A stretch of 64,000 nucleotides of DNA from Niebla homalea. Its lineage: Eukaryota > Ascomycota > Lecanoromycetes > Lecanorales > Ramalinaceae. The DNA is taken from NCBI GenBank assembly GCA_019925105.1, contig JAHGAU010000006.1, forward strand, positions 434,001 to 498,000, given 5' to 3'. The notes under the pieces were generated by a model, which saw nothing but the letters and a program-made list of their open reading frames with translations, did no database searches and was not told the DNA's origin. This document shows, piece after piece, positions 14,054 through 24,006 of the stretch (its first letter is position 1; the number at the start of each line of letters is the position of its first letter). The position numbers and the translations under genes are program-made.

Positions 14054-14914
14054 AAATCTGCGACCTGCTCGGATCGGGTGAATAAAAAATGGATTTATTT
14101 ACCGTGTCAGACCACTCGTAAATTACTTATAAGTAGCCCGGAAAACTTACGAACGCTTTAAGCGGTCCCGAGCGGGTAAAAAAAAGTTAAAAATAAAAAC
14201 GTTTAAAACAATAAAATAATGGTTTTTAATTTTTACATTAAGCTTTCTTAACAACGGGGATACCCGTAACCCCCCTTATAAGCCGTAATATTCAACGTTT
14301 TTAAGAATAATTTATTGATTGATTGATTTATACTACGAATTTAATTAAGCTAATTTCGGCGTTCTATAATAATTGGCTTATTAACTTTATTGGAACCGTA
14401 AAACTTAACGTTTTAAATATCGGGATAAAACCGGTATTTACTTAATTTTTACTTATTTAAAACGAGTATTATTAATTACTTAAAGAATAATTATATTCAA
14501 ATTATATTTAAAATTATATTTAAGAGATATTATAATATTATAACCGAGTCCTTTCGAGGGTTGCTTTTGGTCCTATAGCGCTTTTATTACACCGCTGGTC
14601 CGTCCTATACCATTACCTTAATTTGGACCTTTAAATGCCCAAAATAATTTATAGATTCGGTTAATTTAATTAAAAGTTACCCTTAAAGCTAATAATTTAT
14701 CCTTAAGGGGGGGGTAATTAAAAGGGGTAATTTAATTAAAAAAACGTTAAGTTAAAAAAAAACAAAAAAACTTACGAGTAAGTAAGAAACTCACGAGCAA
14801 GCCGGATATTCGCGAGTGCTTAAAGATTAAATAAAAAGGGATATATTTTTAACCTATTTAATTTACTCGTTTACACTCGGAGTGCTTATATACTGGTTCA
14901 CAAATTTGCAGATG
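14054..14914 (+). repeat. 525-bp repeat family, copy B (interrupted)
   Basis: Same family as 12364-12888, with the same start (AAATCTGCGACCTGCTC) and end (GGTTCACAAATTTGCAGATG). It is interrupted at 14316-14642 by a truncated LINE-like copy. Without the insert and one duplication it is about 524 bp, matching copy A. Confidence 0.77.
14316..14642 (-). mobile_element. 5'-truncated copy of the LINE-like element
   Basis: The 327-bp insert starts on the plus strand with TGATTGATTGATTTATACTACG, the same terminus as the element at 2589, and resembles 2589-2930 over its length. It is flanked by a 10-bp direct repeat AATAATTTAT (14306-14315 and 14643-14652). Copy A and the 33-kb copy provide empty sites. 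Short 3'-end-only copies with target duplications are typical of target-primed reverse transcription. A SINE sharing the LINE tail is the alternative. Confidence 0.72.
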
Positions 14915-14990
14915 TTATGACCTTAAAGAATTATTTATGACCAATAACTTTAATATTAGGAGGGTATAAATTATATTAATTAAAACCCCC

Positions 14991-15050
14991 AAAGTAAATA
15001 CACGCAGAATATAATGCCAAGGAATCTTAAGCATCTTGAATACGCTAATA
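14991..15050 (+). repeat. Single arm of the foldback MITE
   Basis: AAAGTAAATACACG at 14991 followed by a block resembling the right arm at 13750-13798 in reverse (CTTAAGCATCTTGAATACGC). The second arm is missing, so this is a partial or solo copy. Confidence 0.6.
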
Positions 15051-15287
15051 ATTACTCGTAGCTCAACGGATTGTTTTTTCTACGACCGTTTTGATCGATA
15101 TGTTACGAAACTCTTATTAGAAGTCAACTATAGTAGTTGATGTTCTGGGTCCTTTTTCTATATGTTATATCGTATAAACTGTCCCATTGTTATCCTTCTG
15201 TAGAAATTTTTTCTTGAGATTATGACAAGGGTAGCCGCACGTTATTACGCCGAATAAAACTGTACTACCTATGTTTCTCTGTGGCCA

Positions 15288-16349
15288 CTAATTACATCTC
15301 TGCCCCAATCCTCCAGCAGCAGCTGTGCACCTCACCAATGCATCAGCCACCACCGCCCTCATCGCTTTCCTTTCCAGTTCCAAGAGCCCTTGGATTGTAC
15401 TGCCCCCTGGCGTTGCTACTTTCCATTTCAATTTCTCTGGGCTCTCACCCGCCAACATCAACATAGCAGTCCCTTTCATCGTCTCTGCAGCCATCGTCTG
15501 CGCCTCCCTTCTGTTCAGTCCCAACGCTACCGCTCCATCCAGCAACCCTTCGAGGAAGAGCGTGAAAAATGAAGGCGTACTACCGCAAAGAGCGGTACAG
15601 GTATCAAAATGGGTAGCTGAGATGTGGATGGCTGTGCCGATGGCGGCGAAGAGGTAATTCACCAGGGCAAGTGAGGAGGGCGATACGGCCGGGGTAGATG
15701 TCATGACTGTAGTAGAGGAACGGATAGAGGAAGCTGTATTAGGCATTGCGCGGACTATCATCGGCAATGAGGGATATGTCGAGTCATTGGTTTTTGCGCC
15801 TGTCCCTGGCAGGTTAGATGTGCTCAACACTGATTCAATTTGGGGTATCGTGACACCGGCAAGGATGCTGATGAGAAGCTTTCCTCGAAGTGCTTTCGAG
15901 AGGGCAGGGTCGCCAAGACAGGTTGCAAGGTCTTGGGGCTGGCAGGCCAGAAGGATAGAGGAGGCTGCTTGGACTGCTTGAACGTTCTTGTTTTGGAGGA
16001 CTGTCACGGGCACTGATGGGGAGAAATCTGCGAGTTCATTCCGGAGGCGGTTGGTGGAGGCAGAGCTGCGGACGCAGGCAATGAAGCTGGTGGGCTTTTG
16101 GAAGGATTGGTCATCGATGGACGGATCCGTGTCGCCGGTAGCGGTACTGTTGGCTGTGCCAGTGCTTTGTGAGGGTGCCGACGACGCGGTTTCTTCTGCC
16201 AGGTTCGCGAGGAGTCCGTAAAGGATGGCCGAACCAAGAGTACCTGGATGAGCTGTCAATCCTACATCAAGCTATTTGTAGGAGGATGGTCGCATACCAC
16301 AACCAAGAACTGTCAGCGTTCTTGTCCGAAGGTGTTCCATGTCGTTCAT
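15288..16349 (-). CDS. Pyrroline-5-carboxylate reductase-like protein (ProC family)
   Basis: Predicted NAD(P)H-dependent reductase of the P5CR family, about 335 aa, which normally reduces 1-pyrroline-5-carboxylate to proline. Exon 1 is 16298-16349 (ATG at 16349, or in-frame 16340), the intron 16244-16297 and exon 2 15288-16243. The splice restores the Rossmann start TVLGCGTLGSAILYGL. The family blocks are present: RAMPNTAS in the middle, then ALCGSTPSFFTLFLEGLLDG and KVATPGGSTIQGLLELE toward the C-terminus. The usual SGSGPA motif is CGSTPS here, a variation that may alter substrate choice. The N-terminal domain has a serine/threonine-rich insert around residues 35-60. It lies at the edge of the RIP block and is divergent from the first hydroxylase gene. 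Primary proline synthesis or an imine-reducing step in the neighbouring pathway are both possible; I favour the latter from context. Confidence 0.85.
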
Positions 16350-17408
16350 CGAGACTGGATCGGATTTTCGGCGAGAGGGCTCGCCGCTCAGTCTCGAGCA
16401 CGAAAAGTCAGTTGATCGATACTTCTTGGATTGCAGAGGCGATTGAAAGAGAGCGACACTGCTCGCTCAGCAGCCGAGCTCGCGGTGATGCAACAATCTG
16501 TATGGAGTGTCCTCTCATGCATCCCTACCCCGCCTCCTTGGCTACGCATTCGATGTGCTGTACGAGCAGGTCGTCTCCACTATTGTGCAGAACGGAGAAC
16601 ATCTTTAGCTGCTGTTAGTGCTCTCTACAGAGGATGTTGAAGTGAGAAAAATGAAATGGCAGAAGCCAACTGGCATTCAAGTCGTTCAGATGCGCCCAAT
16701 ATGGTCTCGAACCTGCCTGTATGCACGCTTCAGTATGCACGCTTCATCCAAGCTTAGCCAGGTACTTTACTTTTACGGCTAGCCGCTCAAGTAGAACCGA
16801 CCTTCTCCACCATGCCTACGAAAAACTACATCAACAGCTTGTATTGCCGAAAAGCCCCCTTGCAGGTCCACGCTAATGTACAAGGTAGAATCCTGCCTCG
16901 GCTGATACTTACTCAAAAAGAGGAAATGCTAAACTTTTCTGCATCACGAGTGTAGATGCATTCAAAGTATGGCTCAAGATTGAGCGCCTTTTCAGATCTT
17001 CGACGATATTGGACTATCATTGGCACGGTGAAATCCTAACGCTGGCGTATCCGGTTCGTGAGACTCGAGGTAAGGTACCTAGTGTACTCCGTGGAGGTGG
17101 TGTATCAAAAGGGTGCCAACCGATACATCCGATTCACTGCATCGATCACGGAAATTGACAAGCGCATCGATCTGGGTCGTCAGACCTCGGCATTCTGGAC
17201 CTGCAACATGTATCATGATCCAGTCCCACATCAATTTCCACATTCTCATCATTGCCATACCTTTGCCGACTTCGGAGCGCGTGTTTGTGTGAGCCTTGCG
17301 AGTTGAGCGATTGAGACTGTCGAGGCAACTTCTCACATTGTTGTCGCATGAGCTGTGACTTTCTACAAGCTGAACGGCCATCGACTCGTCAACGACAGTT
17401 CCACAATA
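16350..17408. promoter_or_regulatory. Divergent intergenic region, P5CR-like / hydroxylase 1
   Basis: About 1.06 kb between two divergent start codons. Short open frames on both strands show no family resemblance. It presumably holds both promoters; no regulator site is convincing by eye. Confidence 0.45.
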
Positions 17409-18663
17409 ATGACGTTCAATATCACCACTACCCTTCTACAACCGTCAGCCCCGTCTTGCGCATTGTTTGCTCAGAAGTCCCTCATACCGTTTTTCTCAGA
17501 CGCCGTCCTTGCAATAGTTTTTCCGACAATCGTCTACGCTATCGCGGGAGGCTTTTTTCACCTGCTTGACGTCTATGAATTCTTCATCAAATTTCGGATC
17601 CACCCGACTGAAGATGAAGCGAAAAGAAACCATGTCACCAAATGGCAGTGTTTCATCAACGTGGTGCGGTACCACGTTATGCAAATCTCCATTGGCCTGC
17701 TCTTGAATATGGGCAATGGACCCACCATGATTGGTGACGAGAGCTGCCAGGTCGAGCGGATGGCACATCGGATCAGCCTCGCGAGATTTTCGGTACCCAT
17801 GAGCTTGGGTGTGCTTGGAATTGATGCCAAACGCCTCGCTATGCGGACGCAAGGCACAAGCGCAGGATTAGCACAGATGTTAGCCGGTGGTTCTTCATCC
17901 GGCCAGGTTCTCGGGCAAGTTGCTGGCTTCACAGCGCTCGAGCTATTGCTGGCAAAAATCCTGGTGTACATTGGGAAGCCGTTGCTCCAGTACCTGGTCG
18001 CTTTGACAGTCGTAGATACATGGATTTATTTCACGCATCGGCTCTGTCACGTCAACAAGACGTTGTATCGTAAGCCTCCCACTTATTTCAGTCCTTTCGT
18101 CCATGCACTAGCTAAGACGACTCTTTGCCACAGGCCTTGTCCACGCCCAACACCACCGCATCTATGTTTCCTTTGCCTACGGCGCCGTGTATGCCCATTG
18201 GCTCGAAACGCTCTTTCTCGATATCCTCAGCTTTGTCCTAGCAGGCGAGATCGCACAGCTGTCGCCGCGCCAGAGTATGCTTTTTGGTTCTTTCACTACC
18301 ATCAAAACGATTAGTGACCATTGTGGCTATGTGTTTCCATGGGATCCGTTGCGGCTGGTGAACAACAATGGGGCGACATTCCATGACTTACATCATCAGA
18401 GTTGGGGTTTAAAGGTATCATTGGCTTGCATGTTCTCCATCTGAATGACTTCAGGCTGACGGACGACGCAGCATAACTTTTCCACCTATACTGTCTTTTG
18501 GGATAACATTCTGAGGACCAGCTGGGCTGATAAGGCTGGTGCTCAGGCACGATATAAGCGCGTGCATGAGATGACGGCCAAGCGCAGTCAGGACATGACT
18601 AAGAACATTGCTGTGACGACTCGGTCGATAGAGAGAGATGTTGCGGAGGGTGGAGGAAGTTAA
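17409..18663 (+). CDS. SUR2-type fatty-acid hydroxylase / sphinganine hydroxylase-like protein 1
   Basis: Membrane di-iron oxygenase of the fatty-acid-hydroxylase superfamily, closest in layout to yeast SUR2 (sphinganine C4-hydroxylase). Exons 17409-18069, 18134-18414 and 18472-18663 give 377 aa in one frame. Histidine boxes are HRLCH (210-214), HAQHH (224-228) and HDLHH (304-308), with DHCGY near 282-286 adding another conserved histidine. Hydrophobic segments lie near residues 25-55 and 190-205, with RIHPTEDEA after the first, as in SUR2 relatives. The introns fall at the LY|R and GLK| positions, exactly as in the paralogue at 19201-20479. The first ATG in this frame is 17409. Substrate is not predictable: a long-chain base, fatty acyl chain or pathway intermediate are all plausible. 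Confidence 0.86.
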
Positions 18664-19200
18664 AATTGATGATTGAAGTTTGAGCCGTGGACACCGTGAA
18701 TTCTAGCTCCTCAAAGACCATATATTGGTCTTGAAAAGGACGGCGTCCCGTAACGAAGGTCTTGGCTAATGTGTGCGGAAGCCTTGAAGCGAAAACCCAA
18801 GAGCAGCATAGAATCTCGCCTTCTGGTACAGGTATCGTAGTGAACCGTACTTGCCAAATGCAATTCCTCACTTGGGTATCCCAAATGACTGATTTCCTTT
18901 GCTCTATAAAATTCGAATAAAGACATATGTCAGAGTCGTCGCATGAGCGCACATTCTCAAGCTTGCAATCTCATATTGGATCTACAGAGCATCCGGCTTT
19001 CGTTGCATTCAATTGATCACGAAAGCCCCAACTTCATGGTCGTATAAGCTGCATACTGACTAATTCCGATGATGCTGAATGTTTCGCTGAAATGGTCGCT
19101 GATCATGTTCTTCTACCTTACAAGCCTTCGTGTTCTGTTCTCGCAAGCTACCTTTACTACTAAGTCATATTCCCTGTCCTTACACAGATTTACACATCCC
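18664..19200. other. Convergent 3' intergenic region
   Basis: Separates the stops of hydroxylase 1 (+) and hydroxylase 2 (-). Short open frames only; no recognisable gene. Confidence 0.5.
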
Positions 19201-20479
19201 TTACATGTCCTTTCTAGACCGCTTCTCCACCTGACTCGCCACGGTCATCTGCTCTTTCTCATATAATCGTTCAATATCCTCACTACTTTTCGGACAGATG
19301 GTGTTACACATATGGTCCCAGAACGTGGTATAAAGTTGGGAGTAATTACTCTACGCGGTCTCCAGAATTAGCCCGAGCCTTGTATTTGCATCAACGAAAA
19401 ACCGTAACGGGTCACTCATAGAGAAAATTTATACCATACCTTGATCCCCCAACTCTGGTGATGAATATCGTGGAATTGTGCGTTCTGCTCGTTTCCCCAC
19501 TGCAACGGATCCAACGGTAACTTATACCCGCAGTGGTCGTCGACCCCTTTCATCACGCTCACCGTACTAAAACACATAGCCTGTCTGATCGTTAGACCAG
19601 ATAGCATCAGCGAGAGGGTAGTGCCGATGGTGTCGAGAAGGAAGGCTTCGGAAAGGGTGTTGTAAAAGGCGCCGAAAGCATATGGGACGTATATTTTGTG
19701 GTGGTGGGCGTGCAAGTTACCTGTGGTTGGATAAAAAACTGGTCAGAGCATATGGCTGATTTGGGGGAAGGGAGGCAGGACTTACGATACATCCATTTGT
19801 TGGAGTGCATGGCACGGTGCCAGAAGTATTGCCAGCTGTCGCTAAAGAATATAGCGATTCCGAAGCGGCAGGCCGGCTCGAAGACCCGGTAGATCAAGTA
19901 AGCAATAGAAATCTCCCAGCCTGCGAAACCCGATGGAGGAATTTGCAGGGACTGAAAGGCAAGCAGTTTGCCCATAGGGTTGTTCGCGGCGATGGAAGAA
20001 CACGGAGATACTGAAAAGTCATGCAGCGTAAGCCCAAGTTTTCTGGCATCAATACCCAAAGGCGCCAGTATCCATGGAATATACTGGCAAGCTTGAAGAG
20101 CCCCTTGATGGATTCTTCCCGCCCATCTTGCAATGTCATGTGCTTCACTACCATAAAGATCCCCGGGGCTAGTGAAGTATCCAATGCACAGTCCCAGCCC
20201 GGTCTGAATAGCTTGCTGAAAGATCACGGACCGCAGCACCTCCGTTTTCGAGACCAGATTTCGCTGCTTGAATGCTTCAGGAGTATGCAGACGATACTGG
20301 GACCAGAGTCCTTTCTTGTCAATGTACCAGAAAATCAGGGACATGAACCAGTAGGCAGCCACTGGAAATACGAGTGAGAGGTGGAAGTCAGATATCCATG
20401 GCAGCAGTGGTGGGACAGGTTTCAGAGTATACGAGGGCAGGGGACGTTGGTGAGGAAGGTCGAAAGTTTGGTTGACCAT
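19201..20479 (-). CDS. SUR2-type fatty-acid hydroxylase / sphinganine hydroxylase-like protein 2
   Basis: Second paralogue, 374 aa, from exons 19786-20479, 19440-19720 and 19351-19439 removed as intron before exon 3 at 19201-19350. Histidine boxes are HRAMH (221-225), HAHHH (235-239) and HDIHH (315-319), plus DHCGY. Motifs after the first membrane segment (YRLHTPEA) follow SUR2. Exon 2 is 281 nt, the same length as exon 2 of hydroxylase 1, and both introns are in identical positions and phases, so the two genes are duplicates. It converges with hydroxylase 1. A TATA-like TTATATATTC lies about 110 bp upstream of the ATG on the minus strand. Intact, with no disabling change. Confidence 0.86.
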
Positions 20480-21294
20480 CTTGACCTGTTGCTTGAAGAC
20501 GATGTGAAAACCAATAAAAACACTGATGACTATTCAACTTTGTTGAAAGGGGAAATTCTTGGAGAACGAGAATAATTTACCGTGTACTGAAATGAATATA
20601 TAACCTAAGAGGAGTTTCGAAGTCCTAGCACCAGCTCCAAGTCAGACTGAGGACCTCCGGCACCGGATCACACGAGTCCAGATGCCGCGTAGAAGTGAGG
20701 AAGAGACCAGAGCAGATCGATTGATACCGATGGCGTTCAAGGATCGACTAGGCAGAGAGTAGTGGGCAGAGAGTACCAGCAAAAGGAGGATGAATGAACC
20801 CTTTTATGAGCTGAAGTGAGATGACATCTTCCAATAGATGACATCCAAGGTCGAGTCGAGGATCCTTCCCTCGGGCTTGCTCGTATTGGCGTCAAAGCTG
20901 CAATGTAGCCGCAACTGAGGAGGTCGATCCTTTAGGGTCCTTCCAAATGCTAGAGGATCTTCACTAACTCTTTCGGACGGACTGATCTGGCTTTCTGACC
21001 GAACATGACCGTCCATTGAAGGGGCCATAGATGTTTGCGGAACGCAGTTGCGAAAATAGCTGGCTTCTCTACTCCAGCCTCCCCTGCATGATTGAACTTA
21101 CGGGAGTAATCATTTATTGGAATGTACGTTGCAGAATTTCGATCCCGCCCCTATTTTCGAAATCCTAGTGATAGAGTATCAGGCACCACAAACACAGATT
21201 TTGCTTGGACTGAAACACATTTACGCAATTCTATATCTTGAAAGTAGACCTAAGGGTCAGCATTTCTACTCTCCAGATGTCACTGAGACCTTGA
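20480..21294. promoter_or_regulatory. Intergenic region upstream of hydroxylase 2
   Basis: About 815 bp between hydroxylase 2 (start at 20479) and the stop of hydroxylase 3 (21295). No gene is recognised; it probably holds the hydroxylase 2 promoter and the hydroxylase 3 terminator. Confidence 0.45.
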
Positions 21295-22606
21295 TCATAG
21301 CTCTATTGCTGTCGATTTTGCCACGCTTATCTCGGGACCTTTACCGCCCGCAAGTCTTTTTGCAGTCACGGCTTCAGCACTGATTCTCCCCTTCGTGTAT
21401 TTTTCCTGAGCTTTGACATCATGCGGCAACCATTGGGTTCCCATCAACCAATCCCAGAACGATCCGTAGACAGAGAAATTGTATTTCATCCCCCAAGTCT
21501 GGTGACTATCGTGTGTCAGCAGTGACCCGTAGAATGCGTTGATATTCGCTTACTGTAGGTCATGGAACAGGACAGAGTTTGGGCACACGATATTAAAAGG
21601 GTTGTAAGGGAAATCGTAGCCGCAGTGGTCAACAACCGTTTTCAATGTCCAGATGGCTCCGAAGATTGCAGATTGGCGATTGTCAAGGCCAGCTAAGGCG
21701 AGGCATATGGGGAAGCCGATCATGTCTATGGGTATAGTTTCCAATGGATGATTGTAGAATGCACCGTAGGCGTAAGGAACATATATTTCGTGATGCATCG
21801 AGTGAACGTGTTCTGTTTTGCCTTGTGAGCCGATCTTAAAAGGTCTCTAACCCATCTTATACATACTGTAGAGCCATCTGTTCACATGGAAAGCTCTATG
21901 TGTGAAGTATTGGAACGTGTCCGCCAAGACCATGACCGCAAGATATTGCAGCATGGGCACTATGATCCAGTAAATGCTTCTTGCGGCGACAATTTCCATA
22001 GTAGAGAAAGCATTATCGTTCGTTATGGAGAGGGGAGGCCCTTGCGACTGATGGCCCATTTGTCTGCCATAATCGCCGCGATAGCTTGATCCAGCTAGGT
22101 TCAATCCATGATTGCTAAAAAAAGCGAGGGTCCAAGCCAGGTCAATACCAGCATATCGCATCCATTGAGAGGTCAAAGATCCTCCATTGCGGATGAGTCG
22201 TGCCCACCCAATTATCACGTACTCATGTGGCACGAAGTCATCAGCACTCGAGGTCAAGTATCCTAGGATACACTGACAAGCTTGCTGAAAGAGAGCAAAT
22301 TTAACAACGGTTTTCTTGGTAGCGCGATTCTTTGTCAAATCCTCGGCGGGGGTATGAAGTTTGTATGCTGATAGAAGACCTCTGGTATCAATGTAGTGGA
22401 ATATGAAGCCTGTTTTGAAAACTCTGTCAGAGCGCCAGCGTTGGACTGATCCGAAGGTCCGACATACCGATGATCCAATAGAGAATTGCTGGTATGAGGT
22501 ACGGAAGGTGATGATCTGCCACGTAAGGCAGCAAAGACTGTCGTGCTCTTGATTGATAGACGACCAGCTGTTCGATTGGAGGTGGTTGATAGACTTGATC
22601 CGGCAT
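21295..22606 (-). CDS. SUR2-type fatty-acid hydroxylase / sphinganine hydroxylase-like protein 3
   Basis: Third paralogue, 383 aa, from exons 22468-22606, 21867-22409, 21554-21812 and 21295-21505. Histidine boxes are HRAFH (217-221), HSMHH (231-235) and HDLHH (311-315, split by the last intron), plus DHCGY. The start MPDQVYQPPP is chosen because it places the LLPYVADHH segment at the same distance from the N-terminus as in hydroxylase 2; an in-frame ATG 39 nt upstream is the alternative. Of its three introns only the LY|K one is shared with the other two copies. It lacks the GIK| intron and has a 48-bp intron inside the third histidine box, so it is the most divergent of the three. The C-terminal tail is longer (WLPHDVKAQEKY onward). 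Confidence 0.84.
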
Positions 22607-24006
22607 GATGCTCAAAGCGCAACCAAGAGTCGAAGATGGTACCAATTGAGGGTAACACAGGAAAGCTGCGTCGACAGCTATTTGTGACCAAAAAACGGAT
22701 CCTAAGACTAGTATGGGGTATTTGAGGACCGTTACAGAACTGGTCTATAGAGTCCATGTCCTTCATGGGAGAAGACTCGATTTGCGCGCTGCTATTCAGA
22801 CCAACCGCAAGGACGATGTTAGATTCCGCGGAGAAGAATGATCGATGATCGAGTTGGGCATCAATGCAGTTGATATGAGCGCATCTCAGGGTCTGTGGCA
22901 TTGAATTCAAATCTCAATTCCTTTATCTATTCCGAGCAGCCCCGACTGACTCGCATACGCTAGCTGTCTCTACCGTTAGCTGAATAATTCACCAGGTCGA
23001 ATCTGACTTAATATCCGGCCCGACGAGATCTAGCGAATCGCCCAGGCGCATTGAACTTGCCAAGAGTCACTACCACGATGGAGCGATCGTACGGTCTGTA
23101 TATTTTTTGGTATTATTCACTACGCTAGATCAATAGCTTGAAAGGCCAGTATACAGCGTTGACAGTCTGGCCTTGCTGATTTCGCTTGCGCGCACCAGCT
23201 TGGTCTGTAGAGCTTGGCGGTGAACTTCGGCTTGGTGGATATACTTGAGAATTGGCGCCAACCTGCCTTTTCCAGCTTAGTGCACAACGTAAGTCTAAGG
23301 TATACACACTGTTGATCCAAGGTTAGTAGTGTCCCAATGCCACATGCTTACCAAAGGCCGGAATCGGATCGAGGATAGAGAGATGTCAAAACATTTTTGA
23401 GCGAAGGTGGAGATATAAGGTCATGGCTTGCATGACAGACTTACCAATTCGGAAGCCGTCCTGTTCGGATATAGGCGTTGAAGAAGTAGTATCGAACCAG
23501 TGGCACCAGCGGACTCAATTATCGTACCCAGTACTACACTAGCGAACAATTGAGACACCACAATATTATGCGTGAGTACTAAAGTCAAGAGCTGATGGCC
23601 AACCCGTCTGTCGAGTGTTTCGGACATTGGTTCCGATCCATGGTCTACGAATCACTTTTGAGAATCAAGGCGCGAGATGGCCTAGTGAAGACCGACAGGT
23701 CCTAACGCTAGTTACAGATCTTAGTAGTCAAACCGTTCGATTTCGGACATGCTTGAGCTTCTGCAAGAGGATGGAGAAGCTCGGTCTGGAGAACAATTGA
23801 CGCAGTGCGTCATGCCGATGGCGATCACTTGTTCTTGATACTATCAACTGGTGATCGTATGGGTAAAGGCAGAAACGATCTAATTCAGGATCAACCGTAT
23901 TAGAAATAGCGTAATCTTTTTTCTGTTCTGCCGTAATACAAGAAACCAGGTCCTTGAGTATTCCACCATTCCCCGAGATATCTCATTTGATATACTACAG
24001 GAGAGT
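22607..24006. promoter_or_regulatory. Divergent intergenic region, hydroxylase 3 / NRPS-like gene
   Basis: About 1.4 kb between divergent genes. A minus-strand frame at 23421-23627 encodes a hydrophobic segment that faintly recalls a transporter helix, too little to call. Likely holds the promoters of both genes. No repeat or RNA gene seen. Confidence 0.4.

Larger units (their letters stand above)
1..15250. other. AT-rich, RIP-mutated repeat block
   Basis: About 15 kb of extremely AT-rich DNA with stop codons in every frame over most of its length. CpA and TpG are scarce, TpA is abundant and CpG persists, as expected from repeat-induced point mutation acting on CpA. Short less-mutated islands remain near 1590-1780, 10430-10650, 11340-11460 and 13040-13140. 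The composition changes to normal genic DNA within about 200 bp near 15.2 kb. The long open frames at 6968-7234 (-) and 7284-7694 (+) lie inside a mutated LINE-like element and are not credible genes. Confidence 0.93.

Noticed and set aside
22335..22910. 191-codon minus-strand frame overlapping hydroxylase 3
   Set aside because: Out of phase with the conserved hydroxylase exons at 22468-22606 and 21867-22409; no family signature.
23421..23627. Possible transporter fragment on the minus strand
   Set aside because: A single hydrophobic segment with vague similarity to an MFS helix; neighbouring frames do not continue it.
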